A stretch of 64,000 nt of DNA from an uncultured Eubacteriales bacterium (GTDB taxonomy: Bacteria; Bacillota; Clostridia; Christensenellales; Aristaeellaceae), in the NCBI GenBank assembly GCA_900548145.1, contig URJB01000007.1, positions 1 through 64,000 of the forward strand, read 5' to 3'. The notes beneath the pieces were generated by a model. The model saw nothing but the letters and a program-made list of their open reading frames with translations, was not told the origin of the DNA and searched no databases. Each line of letters starts with the position of its first letter. Within the stretch, counting starts at the first letter, position 1. Below, piece by piece: positions 61,061 through 64,000 of this stretch. The position numbers and the translations under genes are program-made.

Positions 61061-62334
61061 GGGTGTTCCTCTCCTCTTTCCACTGAAATCCGCTGAACGT
61101 CGGCTCCCAGATGGGTCAGGGCCGTTTCCAGGCTCTCGTAACCACGGTCGATCAGCCGGGCTCGTTCCACGATGGTCTCCCCCTGTGCCGCAAGACCCGC
61201 GATGGCCAGCGCCGCGCCGCCGCGGAGGTCGCGTGCCGTGACCCTTGCGCCGCTCAGACGCTCCACCCCGCGAATGACCGCCGTGCGGCCGTTGATCAGA
61301 ATATTCGCCCCCATGCGGTTCAGGTCGCCCGCATGAGCAAAACGATTCTCGAATACATTCTCCACCACCACGGAGGTTCCCTTCGCCAGCGAAGCGATCG
61401 CCATCATCTGGGCCTGCATATCCGTGGGAAAACCCGGATGGGGCTGGGTCTGCAGCTGGGCAAAGGCGGAAAGCCGCTCCGGGCCGTGAAGGGTCAGGGC
61501 GTTTTCCTGCCGGGAGATCACGCAGCCCATTTCTTCCAGCTTGGCGATCACCGCCAGCATTTCCTCCACCGGCACATTCCGCAGTCGGACGCTTCCGCCG
61601 GTGACGGCAGCCGCGGCCAGCAGCGTTCCTGCGGCGATACGGTCGGGCATGGGCCGGTATTCCACGCAAGTCAATCGGGACACGCCCTGCACCCGGATGG
61701 AATTGGTGCCCGCCCCGGTGATCTTGGCCCCCATGGCGTTCAGGAAGCGCTGCAAGTCCAGAATTTCCGGTTCCCGAGCCACATTATTCAGCACGGTCTC
61801 GCCCCGAAGCAATGCAGCCGCCATCATCACATTCTCGGTTGCGCCCACGCTGGGGTAGTCGAAATGGACGGTAGCCGGGTGCATGTTGCGCCCGTCGCAG
61901 CGGATAACGCCGCCTTCTTCCTCCATCTGCACCCCCAACTGCCGAAGGCCGCTCAGATGCAGGTCGATGGGACGCAGCCCGATCTCGCAGCCGCCGGGCA
62001 GGGACACGTTGGCCCTGCGGAACCGGGCCAGAATGGGCCCCAGCAGAAAAATGGAAGAGCGGATGCGCTTAGAAAGCGCCTCGGGTATTTCGTAGCCGCA
62101 CAGCCCGCCCGGGTCGATCTCCAGCGTTCCGCCGTCCCTATGTACGCCGCAGCCCAGCGTTCGGAGGATTTCCCCCATATCGCTGATGTCGCTGAGCCGC
62201 GGGCAGTCCCGCAGAACGGTCTTCCCCTCCGTCAGAATCGCTCCGGCCATGATGGGCAGCGCCGCGTTTTTCGCGTTCTGCACCGTCCATTCGCCCCTCA
62301 GGCGTTTTCCGCCCCGAATCCGCAAGGCGTCCAT
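61057..62334 (-). CDS. murA: UDP-N-acetylglucosamine 1-carboxyvinyltransferase MurA
   Basis: 425 residues, first committed enzyme of peptidoglycan synthesis, transferring enolpyruvate from PEP to UDP-GlcNAc in the cytoplasm. The active-site cysteine is Cys116 in SLPGGCEIGLRP, the fosfomycin target; Lys22 lies in QNAKNAALP, and DRIAAGTLL and HPGFPTDMQAQ are further family motifs. The start at 62334 follows GGAGG. Cys rather than Asp in the loop implies fosfomycin sensitivity. Confidence 0.97.
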   Translation of the reverse strand: MDALRIRGGKRLRGEWTVQNAKNAALPIMAGAILTEGKTVLRDCPRLSDISDMGEILRTLGCGVHRDGGTLEIDPGGLCGYEIPEALSKRIRSSIFLLGPILARFRRANVSLPGGCEIGLRPIDLHLSGLRQLGVQMEEEGGVIRCDGRNMHPATVHFDYPSVGATENVMMAAALLRGETVLNNVAREPEILDLQRFLNAMGAKITGAGTNSIRVQGVSRLTCVEYRPMPDRIAAGTLLAAAAVTGGSVRLRNVPVEEMLAVIAKLEEMGCVISRQENALTLHGPERLSAFAQLQTQPHPGFPTDMQAQMMAIASLAKGTSVVVENVFENRFAHAGDLNRMGANILINGRTAVIRGVERLSGARVTARDLRGGAALAIAGLAAQGETIVERARLIDRGYESLETALTHLGADVQRISVERGEEHP

Positions 62335-62400
62335 ATTTCCACCTCCGTCAAGCATCGCATGACCCATCCTATGCGCTGCCGGGAGATGTGTGAGAGCGCC

Positions 62401-62533
62401 GCAGGGGTTTCACCCCTGCACCCCGACCAGGGCGATGCCCTGGACCCGCCTTTGACCGCACAATGTGCGGTCGATCATGAGCTTGTTAAGGGCAAGGCCC
62501 TTACTGCAGGGTTTGGGGCCGCAAAGGCCCCAA
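62401..62533. repeat. Array of five consecutive hairpins between ftsW and murA
   Basis: Five perfect inverted repeats follow one another: 62401-62419 (GCAGGGG stem), 62427-62443 (CCAGGGC), 62454-62472 (GACCGCAC), 62487-62503 (TAAGGGC) and 62513-62533 (TTGGGGCC). Stems are 7-8 bp and three of the loops are 3 bases. The whole spacer is GC-rich with no reading frame. It may be a dispersed REP-like repeat, an attenuator, or both. Confidence 0.85.
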
Positions 62534-62538
62534 CGTCT

Positions 62539-63669
62539 TCATGCATGACGGGAAATATTGAAGAGGATGCCGACGGCGGCCATCAGAAGGGAAATGGAGG
62601 TGCCGCCTGCGCTGAAAAAAGGCAAAGGAAGACCGGTCGTTGGGAGAATGCCCACCACCACACCAATGTTGATAAAGGCCTGTACAGAGATCATGGCGGT
62701 AATGCCCGCCGCCAGCAGACAGCCGTAACGATCCTGACAGTTCAGAGCAATGCGCATTCCTGCCACAGCAAAGGCCACGAAAAGCAGAATGACCACGCAG
62801 CAGCCGAACAGGCCGAAATCCTCTCCGATAATCGCAAAGATGAAGTCGCTTTCCGGGTACGGCAGGTAGGAAAACTTCTGCCGTCCCTGCCCCAGTCCCC
62901 GGCCGAACAGACCACCGGAGCCGATGGCAATGAGCGATTGAGAAAGCTGATACCCTTCGTCGCTCATCTGGGCAAAGGGATTGCGGAAGGACAGCAGCCG
63001 CTCCCGGCGATAGGGCTCCACCCATGCATAAGCGAAGCCCACGGCCAGCCCCGCCACGCCCATCAGGCTCAAATGTTTCCATTTGGCCCCGGCCAGCAGC
63101 ATCATCAATATGGCTACGATCATGATGCTCCCGGCAGTGGACAGGTTGGGCTGCTGTAAAATCAGCAGAAACATGGCCGCCGGGATCACCAGCAGGGGAA
63201 GAATGCCCGTCCACAGCCGCTCCACCTGTTTGAGCCGAAAGCTGAGCGTGGAGGCCAGATACATCACCGAGGCGATTTTTGCCAGTTCCGACGGCTGAAA
63301 GCTCAGGCCCGCAATGTTCAGCCAGCGCCGGGAACCGTTCACATACACGCCGATCCCGGGGATCAGCACCAGCACCAGCAGCGCGAAGCTGCCGGTCAGC
63401 GCCAGCATGACCACGCGGGGCTTCTGCCAGAAGGAATATGGAATCCGGCTGGTCAGAAGCATCAGAAATGCGCCCAGGCCCACGCCAATGAGCTGCTTTT
63501 TCACTTCCAGCAGCGCGTCGCCCTGATCGACTGCCTTGTAGTACGTGGCGCTGAACAGCGTCAGGAGGCCGCACATCATCAAAAGGGCCAGAATCAGCGC
63601 CAGCGTACCGTCCGCCGGTTTCAGCCGCGCCTTTCGGTTCTGCCGCCATACCGGCTGCCGTTCCAACAT
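62539..63669 (-). CDS. ftsW: SEDS peptidoglycan polymerase FtsW
   Basis: 376 residues with about ten membrane helices. Landmarks are NGSRRWLNIAGLSFQPSELA, with the conserved WI/L..GxxxxQPSE motif, NPFAQMSDEGYQLSQSLIAI and the C-terminal NIGVVVGILPTTGLPLPFFS. It polymerises septal peptidoglycan with a class B PBP. The ATG follows GGGAGGGG. The last hairpin of the intergenic array lies 6 bp past its stop. Confidence 0.96.
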   Translation of the reverse strand: MLERQPVWRQNRKARLKPADGTLALILALLMMCGLLTLFSATYYKAVDQGDALLEVKKQLIGVGLGAFLMLLTSRIPYSFWQKPRVVMLALTGSFALLVLVLIPGIGVYVNGSRRWLNIAGLSFQPSELAKIASVMYLASTLSFRLKQVERLWTGILPLLVIPAAMFLLILQQPNLSTAGSIMIVAILMMLLAGAKWKHLSLMGVAGLAVGFAYAWVEPYRRERLLSFRNPFAQMSDEGYQLSQSLIAIGSGGLFGRGLGQGRQKFSYLPYPESDFIFAIIGEDFGLFGCCVVILLFVAFAVAGMRIALNCQDRYGCLLAAGITAMISVQAFINIGVVVGILPTTGLPLPFFSAGGTSISLLMAAVGILFNISRHA

Positions 63670-63753
63670 AAAAGCCCCTCCCAACGCGCTCGTTCAAGAT
63701 GCTTCGCTTTTGTGCGCATCTCCTTCGCCGAAGGGAAGGGCTTTGGTGCCGTT

Positions 63754-64000
63754 TTACTGCAGCTGGTTCACCAGCTCCTTGAAAATTTCGCCCCGCTGCT
63801 CAAAATCCTTGAACATATCGAAGCTGGCGCAGGCGGGAGACAGCAGCACGTTGCCGCCGGAGACGGCCAGCAGACGAGATTTGTCGATGGCGTCGCCCAT
63901 GCTGTAGGCCTGACTGATTCGGTCATAACCAGCTTCTTCCAGCTGCTGACGAATCTGCCGGGAGGTCTCGCCCATGACCACCACGTGGGAGATCAGGCCG
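63754..64000 (-). CDS. murD: UDP-N-acetylmuramoylalanine-D-glutamate ligase MurD, C-terminal end
   Basis: About 81 residues of the C-terminal domain, cut by the window end. VLLSPACASFDMFKDFEQRG and FKELVNQL are the diagnostic MurD ending. It precedes ftsW by 84 bp, the usual order in Firmicutes division clusters. Confidence 0.93.
   Translation of the reverse strand, partial: GLISHVVVMGETSRQIRQQLEEAGYDRISQAYSMGDAIDKSRLLAVSGGNVLLSPACASFDMFKDFEQRGEIFKELVNQLQ

Noticed and set aside
1..64000. tRNA, rRNA and riboswitch genes
   Set aside because: No cloverleaf with a T-loop GTTCRA core in place, no rRNA-like stretch and no recognisable riboswitch core was found by reading the intergenic regions; a covariance-model search would be decisive.

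Overview
The window looks like a chromosomal piece of a GC-rich (roughly 58% G+C), strictly anaerobic member of the Clostridia from a gut-like habitat. Supporting signs are the Firmicutes-type division cluster (murD-ftsW-murA-ftsQ-ftsA-ftsZ), [FeFe]-hydrogenases with Rex, strong AAGGAGG-like ribosome binding sites, BspA-type leucine-rich repeat proteins, and many plant- or host-glycan genes (GH2, GH3, GH10, GH30, CUT1-type sugar importers). I cannot name the genus. No rRNA, tRNA or CRISPR array was seen.

Layout. 1-4.8 kb: a NanA/DapA-family aldolase with a three-gene sugar ABC importer, divergent from a FadR-type GntR regulator; two matching TGTnnnACA operators sit on the two promoters. 4.9-10.3 kb: a thiol/methionine redox-repair cluster (MsrAB fusion, TlpA-like protein with Cys-rich and Met-rich segments, polytopic 4Fe-4S protein, small CXXC protein) divergent from an OmpR-type two-component pair. 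10.5-14 kb: a degenerate 7TM sensor, a NarL-type kinase and a LuxR-type regulator. 14.1-23.1 kb: secreted and membrane proteins around a 1410-residue LRR protein, ending in decayed genes (a zinc-ribbon protein with three lesions and an SPFH/YdjI remnant). 23.2-26.3 kb: TetR/SDR pair, XRE regulator and two small coupled genes, one with an in-frame TGA where Trp is expected.

26.6-32.7 kb (minus strand) is a hydrogen/redox-signalling operon read Rex - APH-fold kinase - [2Fe-2S] protein - PAS-containing sensory [FeFe]-hydrogenase - SpoIIE-type phosphatase - monomeric [FeFe]-hydrogenase. 32.8-39 kb holds a LysR regulator, a secreted Ig-like protein, an HD-domain protein, a DUF6199-like protein, an FAD oxidoreductase and an anion permease. 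39.3-42 kb has two PNPOx-like flavoproteins followed by an overlapping Zn-macrodomain/class M sirtuin pair (protein ADP-ribosylation), then an internally deleted IS3-family element.

42.8-57.1 kb is a glycan-utilisation region (GH3, GH30, FAD oxidoreductase, LplABC-like importer, GH2, PocR/AraC regulator) ending in two deletion scars: one fuses an RraA-like gene to a short-chain dehydrogenase, the other joins a 5'-truncated GH10 gene head-to-head with an AraC C-terminal fragment. Neither importer has its own ATPase, so a shared MsmX-type ATPase elsewhere is likely. 57.2-64 kb is the division/cell-wall cluster on the minus strand, with five consecutive hairpins between ftsW and murA, where many Firmicutes carry murG.
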